A stretch of DNA of 64,000 nt from CADDZP01 sp035948135 (lineage in GTDB: Bacteria; Actinomycetota; Acidimicrobiia; Acidimicrobiales; AC-14). Position 1 is the stretch's first letter. Every line of letters begins with the position of its first letter. A program made the translations under genes and the position numbers. The DNA is taken from contig DASZJL010000051.1 of the NCBI GenBank assembly GCA_035948135.1, positions 1 through 64,000 of the forward strand. Direction: 5' to 3'. The notes below the pieces were generated by a model that saw nothing but the letters and a program-made list of their open reading frames with translations, was not told the origin of the DNA and searched no databases. Shown here piece after piece: positions 40,969 to 50,184 of the stretch.

Positions 40969-43926
40969 CTACCGAAGGTCGTCAACGGCCGCCTGACCGC
41001 TCGGACAGAAGGCCACGAAGTCGCACCGCCGGCACCACGGCCCGGCGGCTGTGGGGTAGCGGCCCAGGGTGAGGCCGTCGAGGGCGCGGCCCAGGCGGCC
41101 CCGCACCTCGCCGAGGAGCTCGGCGTCCCAGTCGACGGCGTCGATCTCGGCCGGCCCCTCGGTCCGCAGGTAGCAGTAGGTGGTGCGCAGGACGCCGGGA
41201 TCGACGCTCCACGTGTCGACGGCGGCCATGCCGTACAGGTCGAGCTGGGTGCGAGCCGAGGCGTCGCCCGGATCGGGCCGGCTCCCGGTCTTGAAGTCGA
41301 CCAGCTCGGTGCGGCCGTCGCGCTCGTACACGGCATCGATCCGTCCCCGCACCATGCGGCCGCCGACGACCACCACGAACGGCGCCTCGACGCGCACCGG
41401 GTCGAGGTCGGCGTACGGGCTCTCGAGGAACGACCGCTGCAGTGCCGTACGCACGTCGACACCGGTGGGGACGGCATCGGGGTCAAGGTCGACATCGGCC
41501 TCGGGCTCGAGCAGTGCGAGCTGGCGGCCGGCTCGCTGCTCGATCCAGCGATGGACCTCGGTGCCGAGGCGGGCGGCGGCCGAGGACTGCCGAGGCAGCG
41601 GGCGGACGACCGACCAGTAGAACTGCTTGGGGCAGCGGGCGTAGGACACCAGGCTCGTTACCGACAAGGCGGTGGGTGCCGTGCGGGCGGGCGCGGCCGG
41701 CGGCAGTTCATCGTCGCGGAGAAGACGCGGTTCGTCGGTTGCCACGGCCCGCCGAGCGTACCGACGGAGCGCGGCCTCTCGGTTCCGTTCCTTGGCGGCC
41801 ACATCAGGGTCGACGGTGGGCGGGTCGTGGTGGAAGCGCTCGGTGACGAGGTCGGGGTGGCGGAGGAGGAACTCGTAGAAGATCGAGGGACCTTGGGGCT
41901 CGGCCGGCCCCGGGTACCACTGGGCTGCCGAACACACCAGGCGCTCCTGGGCCCTGGTGCAGGCCACATAGAACAGGCGCCACTCCTCGGCCAACTTGCG
42001 GGCGGAGAAGATCTCGCCGATCACCTTGTCGGACTTCACGTCGCGCCAATCGGGGATCCCGAGGTCGTCCTCCTGCAGCCACCACGGGAGGGCAGCCCCA
42101 CTGGTGAGGGGGTTCTCACCGCCCCGCTGCTGGTCGGGGAAGATCCGCGACAGGCGCTTGCCGGCCAGGCCGGGCACGTAGACGCACGGGTACTCGAGGC
42201 CCTTGGCCTGGTGGATGGTCATGACCTTGACGGCGTCGACGTCGGAGGGGTGGGCCTCGGCCACGTCCTCCTCGGACTCGTCGATCAGGCGCAGGTGCTC
42301 GAGGAACGCGGGAAGGCCGGGGTCGCCCTCGACGGGGGCGAAGCGCTCCGCCAGGTCGAGAAACCGCAGCAGGTTCTGGCGTCCGCGCTCGCCGGCCGCC
42401 TGCCAGAGGCCGGTGCGCTGGACGATCGTTTCGGCCAGGTCGAGTACCGGCAGCCGGGCCGCGAGGGCTGCGAGGCGCCGGCGCTCGTCGGCGAAGTCCA
42501 TGATGCGCCGCCGGCCCTCGTACGAAAGCCCGACAACGGCGTCGAGATCGGGCAGGCCTTCGGCCAGCACGGCCTCGCGTCCACCCTCGTCGCGCACGTG
42601 GCGGGCGACGGCGGCCAGGTCGTGGGGGCCGACCCGGAACCGTGGGCCCTCGAGCAGGCGGAGGAGGGCGACCGAGGCCGAGGCGTCGGCCACCACCTCG
42701 AGCCATGCCACCAGGTCGACGATCTCGGGACGCACCATCAGGCCACTGGCGCCGACCACCTCGACCGGGATGTCGCGCTCCTCGAGGGCGGCGACGATGG
42801 CGGGGATCAGCCGGCGCTTGCGACACAGCACGGCACTGTCGCCCCACGAGCGGCGGCTGGAAGCGATGTCGTCGGCGATGGTGGCGGCCTCCTCCGCGTC
42901 GTCGGCGGCCAGGAAGCACTCGATGACGGTGTCGGGCACGCCGGGCGCGGGCCGAAGCTCCTTGGTGAGGGCGTCGTCGACCTCGGCCTGGATGAGATTG
43001 GCCAGGCGGGTGAGGCGCTCGCCGAAGCGGAACGTGGTCTGCAGCGGGAGCTCGGCGGCGGGTGGAAAGTGCTCGCCGAAGCGCTGCACGTTGACCAGGT
43101 GGGCACCGCGGAAGGCGTAGATCGACTGCATGTCGTCGCCGACAGCCGTGACCGCGGAGCCCGACGGATAGATGAGCTGCAGCAACCGGCGCTGGGCGAA
43201 GTTGGTGTCCTGGTACTCGTCGAGGAGCACGATCGGGTGCTGCTGGCGGGCGGCGTTGGCCACGTCGGGGTTGTCCTGCATGAGTCGCACCGCAAGGCGG
43301 ATCTGGTCGCCGTAGTCGATCAGGTCGTGCTCGCGCTTGCGTTGTTCGTAGGCCTCGACGACCCGGGCCAGCTCCTGGCGCTCGACGGCCTTGTCGGCCA
43401 TCTTCCACCGGCCCTCCTTGATGATCAGCTCGCAGTCGGCCGCGATCTCGTCCGCCGTGCGCAGGTGGTCGGCGCAGCGCGAGGCGAGGGCCAGGGCGTC
43501 GTCGAGGAGGATGCGCGGCGACAGCGTCTTGCGCCGGTCGAAGCGCAGGTCGTCGAACACGCTGTAGAGGAGCTGCCACGCCTGGGCCCGGTTGAGGAGC
43601 GTGGTGCCCGGCGCCAGGTCGAGCTCGAGGGCGTGGTCGGCGATCACCATCTGGCCGAAGGAGTGATAGGTGGCGACGGTGACGTCGGCGTCGGCCCCGA
43701 GGCGCTGCCGCACCTTCTCCTTGAGGTTGAAGGCGGCCTTGTTGGTGAAGGTGAGGGCCAGGATCTCGTCGGCCGTCGCCCGGCCGTCCTGCACGAGCCA
43801 GAGGATGCGCTCGGCCATCACCGACGTCTTGCCGGCGCCCGCCCCGGCCACGATGAAGAGCGGCGTCAGTGGGTGGGTGATGGCCTCCAGCTGTTCTGGC
43901 GTGGGCGTGAACGGGCGCTCAGACAT
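40969..43926 (-). CDS. adnB: UvrD-type helicase with C-terminal RecB-like nuclease (AdnB-like)
   Basis: 985 residues. SF1A motor: Walker A GAGAGKTS (about 28-35), TFTNKAA, LLDEYQDTN (Walker B, about 230), TTFRFGE, KVMTIHQAKGLEYP and FYVACTRAQERL. C-terminal PD-(D/E)xK nuclease: RIDAVYERDGRTELVDFKTGS. Cysteines in YARCPKQFYWS and WCRRCDFVAFCP fit the 4Fe-4S cluster of AddB/AdnAB nucleases. With the upstream homologue it should form an end-resecting AdnAB heterodimer acting on double-strand breaks. ATG 43926 overlaps the adnA stop by 8 bp. Confidence 0.88.
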   Translation of the reverse strand: MSERPFTPTPEQLEAITHPLTPLFIVAGAGAGKTSVMAERILWLVQDGRATADEILALTFTNKAAFNLKEKVRQRLGADADVTVATYHSFGQMVIADHALELDLAPGTTLLNRAQAWQLLYSVFDDLRFDRRKTLSPRILLDDALALASRCADHLRTADEIAADCELIIKEGRWKMADKAVERQELARVVEAYEQRKREHDLIDYGDQIRLAVRLMQDNPDVANAARQQHPIVLLDEYQDTNFAQRRLLQLIYPSGSAVTAVGDDMQSIYAFRGAHLVNVQRFGEHFPPAAELPLQTTFRFGERLTRLANLIQAEVDDALTKELRPAPGVPDTVIECFLAADDAEEAATIADDIASSRRSWGDSAVLCRKRRLIPAIVAALEERDIPVEVVGASGLMVRPEIVDLVAWLEVVADASASVALLRLLEGPRFRVGPHDLAAVARHVRDEGGREAVLAEGLPDLDAVVGLSYEGRRRIMDFADERRRLAALAARLPVLDLAETIVQRTGLWQAAGERGRQNLLRFLDLAERFAPVEGDPGLPAFLEHLRLIDESEEDVAEAHPSDVDAVKVMTIHQAKGLEYPCVYVPGLAGKRLSRIFPDQQRGGENPLTSGAALPWWLQEDDLGIPDWRDVKSDKVIGEIFSARKLAEEWRLFYVACTRAQERLVCSAAQWYPGPAEPQGPSIFYEFLLRHPDLVTERFHHDPPTVDPDVAAKERNREAALRRYARRAVATDEPRLLRDDELPPAAPARTAPTALSVTSLVSYARCPKQFYWSVVRPLPRQSSAAARLGTEVHRWIEQRAGRQLALLEPEADVDLDPDAVPTGVDVRTALQRSFLESPYADLDPVRVEAPFVVVVGGRMVRGRIDAVYERDGRTELVDFKTGSRPDPGDASARTQLDLYGMAAVDTWSVDPGVLRTTYCYLRTEGPAEIDAVDWDAELLGEVRGRLGRALDGLTLGRYPTAAGPWCRRCDFVAFCPSGQAAVDDLR

Positions 43927-46525
43927 CGGGCGCCGTCTCTCGGCCCGCGGCCTGGATCGGGCACAGGCGGTGGAACGCGCACACCCGGCAGTTGGCGTGT
44001 ACCGACGGGTCGAAGTCCTCGGCCAGGATGCGGTCGGCGACGGCGAGCACGCGCGCCTCGGTGGTGGCCTCGTGGTCGGCGGTCACGCGCTGGCTGCGCA
44101 CCTTCATGCTGCGAAGGAACATGAGGTCGAGATCGGTCGCCGGGCCATACGCGGCCAGGTCGGGGTCGCGGCCCGCGGCCAGGTGATACACCGCGAGCTG
44201 CAGGTTGTCGGGCATCTCGGCGTCGGGCGTCTCCCGGCTGCTCGTCTTGTAGTCGATGATCCTGAGGCCGCCGTCGCTGCGGTCGATCCTGTCGATGCTG
44301 CCGGTGATCCGATGCGGCCCCACGTCGACCTCGAACTTGCGCTCGACGGCGACCACGTCGGGCCGGGTGAGCGAGCCTTCCTGGTCCCACCAGCGGTCGA
44401 GCATGTCGAAGAAGTCACGGCGGGCTTCCTCGACCTGAGGCCGGTAGCGGGCCAGATCGTCGCGCCACATTCGCTCGCCCAGGGAGCGCAGGCCGTCGAG
44501 GCTGTAGTCGACGTCGTCGCCGTCGGGGTCGAGGAAGGCGGCCAGCACCTTGTGCACCAGCGTGCCGAGCTCGGCGTACACGTTGGAGTCGGCGCGCACG
44601 CGCAGCACGTACTCGTAGAAGTAGCGGAGGGGACAGTCCTCGTAGGTCTCGAGCTGGCTGGCCGACAGCAGCAAGGTGTGGTCGGGGTACAGAGCCGGGC
44701 CGCCGTCGGTGGGCGCGCGCATGAGCGGCGGGCCGCCCGGTGCGAGTGGGACGGTGGCCGGCTTTACCGGCCAGTCGCCGACGAACCGGCTCTCGAGCAC
44801 GCCGGGCTCGGGCGCGGCGGTGGCCACGAGGGTGGTGGTGGCCCGCGTGCTGGCCACCTCGCAGAACAGGCGGCGCTCCTCGGCGAGCGACGCCCGCCGT
44901 CGTTCGGCCGCGGTGGGCGCTGACTGGCCGGCGAGAACGGCGGGGTCGAACACCGGCGCGTGGCCGTCGATAGCGGGAAGCTCGCCCTCGACGACGCCGG
45001 CGATGACGACCGTGTGCCACTGCCGGCCGGCGGCCGCGGCGACCGACGTGACCGTGACGGCGTCGGTCTCGGGCCGCCTCGTGCGCCACCGCTCGCCACC
45101 GCCGTCGAGCGACGCCAGCCACTCCCCAGCCCGGAGAGCGGGGTTGCGGTCGACTTGCCGGGTGAGCCCCTCGTGGAAAGCCACGAAGGCGTCGATGGCC
45201 CGGTCGTCGGCGGGGTCGTTGCTGGCGAGGAGCAGGGGGCCAAGGGCGCGCTCCCACACCAGGAAGACGAGGGCGGCCGGGTCGGCCGAGACCAGGTTCC
45301 GCTGGAGCTCGTCGCGAAGGTCGGTGAGGCGTTGCAGGCGAGGATCGTCGGTGACGTCGGGCGCACCGGCGGCGAGCTGGCGGCGGAAGGCGCGGACCTC
45401 GACGGGATCGAGGCCCGAGAGCGGCGACGCCAGCAGGCGGCCGAGGGCTGCATTGTCATTTTCGACGGCAGCGTCACCGAGCGCCCAGCGGAGCATGTCT
45501 TCGGCCGCGGTGACGACCGGCTCGTCGTCGAGCGGGGCGTCGACCGCGGAGGCTGGAATGGCGTGCCGGGCCAGCGCCCGGGTGATGGCGCGCGCCCGAC
45601 GCCTGGGGTGGCGCACCAGCACCGCCATGTCGGACCAGCGGGCGCCGGCCTCGCGCGCCGCGAGGAGCTCGGCCGCGACAACCTCGGGCTCGATCGACGG
45701 ATGGCCGCACCGCACGAGCTCCGGTTGCGACGGCGTGCGGAACGTCTGCGTCAGCACGACCTCGGCTCCGGGCAGGGCGGCGAAGTGCCGCGGCGCGGCG
45801 CCGCCGCGGCTCCCGATGGCGGCGTCGGGGTTGGCGGCGACACACAACGACGCGGCCGATGCGGCGAGGGCCTCGAGGAGGCGGGCCGTGGCCGCAGTGG
45901 CCGTCTCGAAGTCGTCGACCAGCACGTGCTCGTAGGGCGGCGGCGTCTCGGTGACCGCTTGCGCGGCGCGCGCCATGAGGCCGGGGCCGTCGGTCGCGTC
46001 GCGCGTCTCGAGCGCGGCGTGGTACTTGGCGGCGAAGGGTGTCAGCTCGCGCCAGGCGTCGTCGAGATCGTCGGCGTCAGCCGCAGGCTCGGTGCGCCAG
46101 CGGCTGAGCCCGTCGACGACCTCGTCGACGAACGCCGGGCGCCGCAGGAGGTGCCCCAGGGTGGGCCAGTTGCCGGGTTCTTCCTGGGCCAGCAAGTCGC
46201 GCACCAACGCCCGCTGCTCGGACCACGAGATGCGCCGGGGCCACGCCCCTCCGCGCGCCAGGACGTCGAATGCGACCCCGCCGAAGGTGGCGATGGGAAG
46301 GGCGTCGAACCCGCCCGCGAGCTCGGGGAGCACCGCGTCGCGCACGCCGGCCACGGCCTCGCGGCTGCGGCCGACGAAGAGGATCCTCGACGGCGGGACC
46401 TCACGGGCGAGGCGCAGGTAGCGGGCGACGAGGGCCGTGGTCTTGCCCGTACCCGCCCGGCCGCGGACGCGCAACGGGCCCGTTCCGTGCTCGACGACCA
46501 GCCGCTGCTCGGCGCTCAGCTCCAC
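43919..46525 (-). CDS. adnA: UvrD-like helicase-nuclease subunit with degenerate motor (AdnA-like)
   Basis: 868 residues, GTG start. Walker A GRAGTGKTTAL (about 22-32) is intact, but the Walker B segment reads VLVDDFETA in place of the usual DEYQD, and other helicase motifs are weak (VTSVAAAAGRQWHTVVI, FCEVASTRATTTL). Nuclease motif RIDRSDGGLRIIDYKTSS and Fe-S cysteines (EDCPLRYFYEY ... NCRVCAFHRLCP) are complete. This matches AdnA, whose motor is the lesser one in mycobacterial AdnAB. Shorter than the mycobacterial protein. Overlaps adnB by 8 bp. Confidence 0.85.
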   Translation of the reverse strand: MELSAEQRLVVEHGTGPLRVRGRAGTGKTTALVARYLRLAREVPPSRILFVGRSREAVAGVRDAVLPELAGGFDALPIATFGGVAFDVLARGGAWPRRISWSEQRALVRDLLAQEEPGNWPTLGHLLRRPAFVDEVVDGLSRWRTEPAADADDLDDAWRELTPFAAKYHAALETRDATDGPGLMARAAQAVTETPPPYEHVLVDDFETATAATARLLEALAASAASLCVAANPDAAIGSRGGAAPRHFAALPGAEVVLTQTFRTPSQPELVRCGHPSIEPEVVAAELLAAREAGARWSDMAVLVRHPRRRARAITRALARHAIPASAVDAPLDDEPVVTAAEDMLRWALGDAAVENDNAALGRLLASPLSGLDPVEVRAFRRQLAAGAPDVTDDPRLQRLTDLRDELQRNLVSADPAALVFLVWERALGPLLLASNDPADDRAIDAFVAFHEGLTRQVDRNPALRAGEWLASLDGGGERWRTRRPETDAVTVTSVAAAAGRQWHTVVIAGVVEGELPAIDGHAPVFDPAVLAGQSAPTAAERRRASLAEERRLFCEVASTRATTTLVATAAPEPGVLESRFVGDWPVKPATVPLAPGGPPLMRAPTDGGPALYPDHTLLLSASQLETYEDCPLRYFYEYVLRVRADSNVYAELGTLVHKVLAAFLDPDGDDVDYSLDGLRSLGERMWRDDLARYRPQVEEARRDFFDMLDRWWDQEGSLTRPDVVAVERKFEVDVGPHRITGSIDRIDRSDGGLRIIDYKTSSRETPDAEMPDNLQLAVYHLAAGRDPDLAAYGPATDLDLMFLRSMKVRSQRVTADHEATTEARVLAVADRILAEDFDPSVHANCRVCAFHRLCPIQAAGRETAPDV

Positions 46526-46571
46526 CCCTCGGAACGTACTCCCGGGGTGTGACAGCGAGGTGCGAGTGGCC

Positions 46572-47336
46572 CTACGCCTCCACCCATTGGCCGCGCTCGG
46601 TCAGCACCTCTTTCAGGATCGTGGGACGGTCGGTCATGATCCCGTCGACGCCCAGGTCCAGGAGGCGCTCCATCTGCGACCGCTCGTCGATGGTCCACAC
46701 GTGGACCGGCAGGTGGCGGCGGTGGGCGGTGTCGACGAAGCGCTGGTCGACCAGCACGCGCTTGCCGATGTGGGTCGGCACTTGTACGCACCCACCGGCG
46801 AAGCGGCCGGTGCGGGCGCCGTAGCTGGCCACGCGCATTCGGGTGATGCCCGCCGGCCCGAGGGCGGTGCACACGCGCCCGCCGCTCAGTTTTCGGACGC
46901 GGCTCAGGCGGCGGTCGGAAAAGGCTGCGACGCACACCCGGTCGAACGCGTTGCACCTGCCCAACGTCTCGACCAGCGGGCCGACGGCGGCGTCGTGCTT
47001 GGGGTCGATATTGACGCGCACCGCCGGCCATGCGCCGAGCAGGTCCTCCAACCGCGGAATCGGCTCGCCGTCGACCCTCGCCTCTTTGATCACCGACCAG
47101 GGCAGGTCGGCGACGACGCCCGTGCTGTCGGTGACCCGGTCGAGCACGTGGTCGTGGAATGCGAGCAGCACGCCGTCGGCGGTGAGGTGGGCGTCGGTCT
47201 CGAGGTAGCGGTAGCCGAGCTCAACCGCCCGCCCGAAGGCGGCCATGGTGTTCTCGGGCTTGTCGCTCGCCCCGCCCCGGTGGGCGAAGGGGATCGGATG
47301 GGGCCAGTCGAGGAACGGCCAGCTGGTCGGGGTCAA
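46572..47336 (-). CDS. Glycerophosphodiester phosphodiesterase
   Basis: 254 residues, GDPD TIM barrel. Catalytic His and ligands in FAHRGGASDKPENTMAAF (about 15-32), ETDAHLTADGVLLAFHD, and the C-terminal VHVWTIDERSQMERLLDLGVDGIMTDRP. No signal peptide, so intracellular. It hydrolyses glycerophosphodiesters to glycerol-3-phosphate and alcohol. TTG start 47336 overlaps the amidohydrolase stop (TTGA); the longer frame is shadow. Confidence 0.88.
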   Translation of the reverse strand: MTPTSWPFLDWPHPIPFAHRGGASDKPENTMAAFGRAVELGYRYLETDAHLTADGVLLAFHDHVLDRVTDSTGVVADLPWSVIKEARVDGEPIPRLEDLLGAWPAVRVNIDPKHDAAVGPLVETLGRCNAFDRVCVAAFSDRRLSRVRKLSGGRVCTALGPAGITRMRVASYGARTGRFAGGCVQVPTHIGKRVLVDQRFVDTAHRRHLPVHVWTIDERSQMERLLDLGVDGIMTDRPTILKEVLTERGQWVEA

Positions 47337-48499
47337 ACGGCGACGCCGACGCCGTCCAGGGCGTGGCCCATGAGGTCGACGAAGTTGTCGCAATAGAAGG
47401 CCTGCTTCGCTGACTCGCTCGCGCTCTCGAGGCTGCGCTCGAAGCGGCCGAGGGGATTGCGTCCCCCTTCGACGTGGGGGTAGTCCGACGAGAACAGGCA
47501 GATCTCCTCACCGGTGTTCTCGACGATCCAGCCTGCGTCCTCGTGGGGGTAGGGCGTGACCCGGATCTGGCGGTGCACGTACTCACTGGGCTTCAGCTCG
47601 AGCTTCTGCAGCCGCTCCTCGTTCTTGCGGAAGGCGTCGGCGGCCGAGTCCATGTTGCGCATCCACCCCGGCACCCATGACGCGCCCAGCTCGATGGCGC
47701 CGACCTTGAGGTCGGGGAAGCGATCGAGCACGCCGTCGATGATCATGACCGCGAGGGTCTGCATCGGCGGGTAGCAGATCGCCATGTAGTCGACGGAGCG
47801 GAAGTTGCCGTCGCCGCCGTGGAAGTCGGGCACGGGCGGCAGCCCGTTCTCGAAGAAGGCGGGGTCGAGCAGCCGGCCGCCGCCGCCGACGTGCAGAACG
47901 ATGGGGATGCCGGCTTCCTGGGCTTGGCCCCACACCGGGTCGAGGGCGATGTGACTCGGGGAGTGGCCCCTCGGGCACGCCGACGCGATCAGCAGCGCTT
48001 TGCATCCCATGGCCAAGGCCTCACCGGCCATCGCCGACGCCCGTTCGAAGTCGGCGAGCGGGACGTACCCCACCGGCAGCAGGCGCGGGTCGACCGAACA
48101 GAAGTCGACCACAGCCCGGTTGTGGGCCCGAGCGATGCCATACGCAAAGTCGAGGTCGTCGCCGTGTTCGGCGGCGTGCAGCTCCTGCATGTGGGAGCTA
48201 TTGAAGATCAGCTGCGACTTGAACCCGAGGAGGTCGAGGGCCTGGGAGCGGTCCTCCTTCAGGAACGATCCCGTGGCCCAGTAGTTCTTGCGAAGCCAGA
48301 TTTCTTCGGCGTCCTTGGCCCGGTACTCGGGGTCGGCGTGCTTCTGGCGGGCGTCGTCGAGGAACTTCCGGTGCGCCGCCCAGTTCTTGTCGTAGTAGGC
48401 CTCGAGCGTCGGCTTGATGCCGGGATCCGCGTAGGGGAGCAGCCAGTCCGGGGGCTCCACGATGTGGGCGTCGGCGTCGTGCATCTGGGTCGCCAGCAT
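47333..48499 (-). CDS. Amidohydrolase (amidohydrolase_2 family)
   Basis: 388 residues. DADAHIVEPPDWLLPY opens the barrel with the D-x-H metal-type motif; IPIVLHVGGGGR, VGAIELGASWVPGWMRNMD and the C-terminal FSSDYPHVEGGRNPLGRFE match amidohydrolase_2 decarboxylase or hydrolase members of Actinobacteria. The substrate is unknown, possibly an aromatic carboxylate. Start chosen at ATG 48499, close to the family start; 48484 and 48562 are alternatives. Coupled to the GDPD gene. Confidence 0.82.
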   Translation of the reverse strand: MLATQMHDADAHIVEPPDWLLPYADPGIKPTLEAYYDKNWAAHRKFLDDARQKHADPEYRAKDAEEIWLRKNYWATGSFLKEDRSQALDLLGFKSQLIFNSSHMQELHAAEHGDDLDFAYGIARAHNRAVVDFCSVDPRLLPVGYVPLADFERASAMAGEALAMGCKALLIASACPRGHSPSHIALDPVWGQAQEAGIPIVLHVGGGGRLLDPAFFENGLPPVPDFHGGDGNFRSVDYMAICYPPMQTLAVMIIDGVLDRFPDLKVGAIELGASWVPGWMRNMDSAADAFRKNEERLQKLELKPSEYVHRQIRVTPYPHEDAGWIVENTGEEICLFSSDYPHVEGGRNPLGRFERSLESASESAKQAFYCDNFVDLMGHALDGVGVAV

Positions 48500-48519
48500 G
48501 GCCGAAGCGTATGCCGCGG

Positions 48520-49245
48520 CTATTTGAGGTGCTGGTCGAACCAGGCGAGCATGCGCCGCCAAGCGTCGGCCGCCGCCCCGGGCACATAGGCGTCAGGGCT
48601 GACGTCGCGGTTGAAGCCATGGCCGGCGTCGGCATAGCGCACGACGTCGTGGTCGACGGGGGCGTCGTCGAGGGCGGCGCGCAGCTGTTCGACGTCATCG
48701 ATGGGGATCGACTGGTCCTCGTCGCCGAAGAAGCCGAGCCACGGCGTCTGCAGCGATCTGGCCTCGTCGACGAGCGCCGGAAACTGCGGGAAGCGGCCGT
48801 TGACGATGCCGCCGCCGTAGTAGCCGACGGCCGCGCCAATCGCCCGGCGGGCGGCGACGAGGAAAGTGACCCGTCCGCCGAAGCAGAAGCCGACAATGCC
48901 GATGCTGCTGTCGGCCCAGCCGGCGTCGTGCAGCAGAGAACGGGCGGCGTCCACGTCGATCAGGATCCCGTCGTCGGAGAGCCCGGCGTACTTCTCCATC
49001 ACCTTCTCGAAGTTGCCGTAGGGGACGGTGCCGCCGCCGGCCCGGTGGAAGAAGTGGGGCGCCACGGCGTGGTAGCCGCGCTCGGCCAGGCGGTCGGCCA
49101 CCGACTCGATGTGCTCGTTGACGCCGAACGCCTCCTGCACGACGATCACGCCGCCCTTCGCCCGACTCGTCCCCTGGTCAGGCGCCGACTCGTAGACCTC
49201 CATGGGTCCGTCTGCGGTCTGGACCGTGAGGGTGCGTCCACTCAT
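48520..49245 (-). CDS. Dienelactone hydrolase family protein
   Basis: 241 residues, alpha/beta hydrolase. Nucleophile Cys in GFCFGGR (about 120), Asp in FFGDEDQSI and His in ADAGHGFNRD. VIVVQEAFGVNEHIESVADRLAERGYHAVAP is the typical opening. The DLH family hydrolyses dienelactones in chlorocatechol breakdown, but many members act on other esters. ATG 49245 overlaps the LLM gene stop (ATGA). Transcribed ahead of the amidohydrolase, 20 bp away. Confidence 0.87.
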   Translation of the reverse strand: MSGRTLTVQTADGPMEVYESAPDQGTSRAKGGVIVVQEAFGVNEHIESVADRLAERGYHAVAPHFFHRAGGGTVPYGNFEKVMEKYAGLSDDGILIDVDAARSLLHDAGWADSSIGIVGFCFGGRVTFLVAARRAIGAAVGYYGGGIVNGRFPQFPALVDEARSLQTPWLGFFGDEDQSIPIDDVEQLRAALDDAPVDHDVVRYADAGHGFNRDVSPDAYVPGAAADAWRRMLAWFDQHLK

Positions 49246-50159
49246 GCTCGTACGTTTCCTCCTGTGTTGACGCCGATCGTTGCTGCTGCCCGCTCGAGGC
49301 CCTCGGGTTGCCACGGGGCTCGGAGGGCAATGTTGACCTGGTCGGCGCCGGCTTCGATGTAGCGCCCGACCTTGTCGCGCGCCTCCTCGTCGCTGCCGGT
49401 CAGGGCCGCGTCGCGGAAGAACTCGGCCAGCCCGTTGAACTGGGCGACGAGATCCTCGTGCTTCCACGCCAGCGCCACGTTGACGGCGCAGCGGATCTCG
49501 CCTGGGTCACGCCCGACCTCTTCGCAGTGCCGGTGGAGGACGGCGCGCTTGCGGGCGAACTCGTCGGGCGACACGAACGGCACGTTCCAGCCGTCGGCCC
49601 ACTTGGCGACCGTGCGGAGCGTCTTTCGCTCCCCGCCGCCGCCGATCCAGATCGGAAGCCGCTGCTGGACCGGCCGGGGCTCGCACCTGGCATCGCGCAG
49701 CTGGAAGTACTCGCCATCGAACGTCGTCGTGTCGTCGCGGAGCAGGCCGCGAGCGCACTGGGCGGCTTCGTCGAGCTGCGCCAGGCGCACGCCCGCCGAC
49801 GGGAACGGGATGCCGTAGGCGTCGTACTCACCCTGGTGCCAGCCGGCGCCGAGGCCCAGGGCTGCCCGGCCTCCGGAGAGGTGGTCGATGGTGGCGATGG
49901 CGTTGGCTAGCACCGCCGGATGGCGATAGCCGACCGAGTACACGAGGCAGCCGCACGTCACCGTTGACGTCTCGCACGCCAGCGCGGCGTGGGCGGCCAC
50001 CGCCTCGAAGCACTCGGCCCCGCCCGACGCGTCGGCCGCGTAGAAGTGGTCCCACACCGAGATCCATCCGAAGCCGAGACCCTCGGCGTGGTGCCACACG
50101 TCGACCAGATCGGCCATGGTGGAGTTCTGGAGCCCGGCGTGCACGCCGAAGACCGTCAC
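49242..50159 (-). CDS. LLM class F420-dependent oxidoreductase
   Basis: 305 residues. GVHAGLQNSTMADLVDVWHHAEGLGFGWISVWDHFYA is split over the cofactor end of the barrel; the central TCGCLVYSVGYRHPAVLANAIATIDHLSGGRAALGLGAGW region and LPIWIGGGGERKTLRTVAKWADGWNVP follow. GTG 50159 is chosen; a start at 50207 would overlap the divergent lipid-kinase gene. First gene of a run LLM, DLH, amidohydrolase and GDPD on this strand. Confidence 0.87.
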   Translation of the reverse strand: MTVFGVHAGLQNSTMADLVDVWHHAEGLGFGWISVWDHFYAADASGGAECFEAVAAHAALACETSTVTCGCLVYSVGYRHPAVLANAIATIDHLSGGRAALGLGAGWHQGEYDAYGIPFPSAGVRLAQLDEAAQCARGLLRDDTTTFDGEYFQLRDARCEPRPVQQRLPIWIGGGGERKTLRTVAKWADGWNVPFVSPDEFARKRAVLHRHCEEVGRDPGEIRCAVNVALAWKHEDLVAQFNGLAEFFRDAALTGSDEEARDKVGRYIEAGADQVNIALRAPWQPEGLERAAATIGVNTGGNVRA

Positions 50160-50184
50160 GCGTCCGGACCCTAGTGTGCGCTCT

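Noticed and set aside
40966..44124. Open frame of 1052 codons on the plus strand
   Set aside because: It mirrors adnB. Long antisense frames are expected in about 70% GC DNA, and its Arg/Gly/Val-rich product resembles no family.
44960..46552. Open frame of 530 codons on the plus strand
   Set aside because: Antisense to adnA; no family features.
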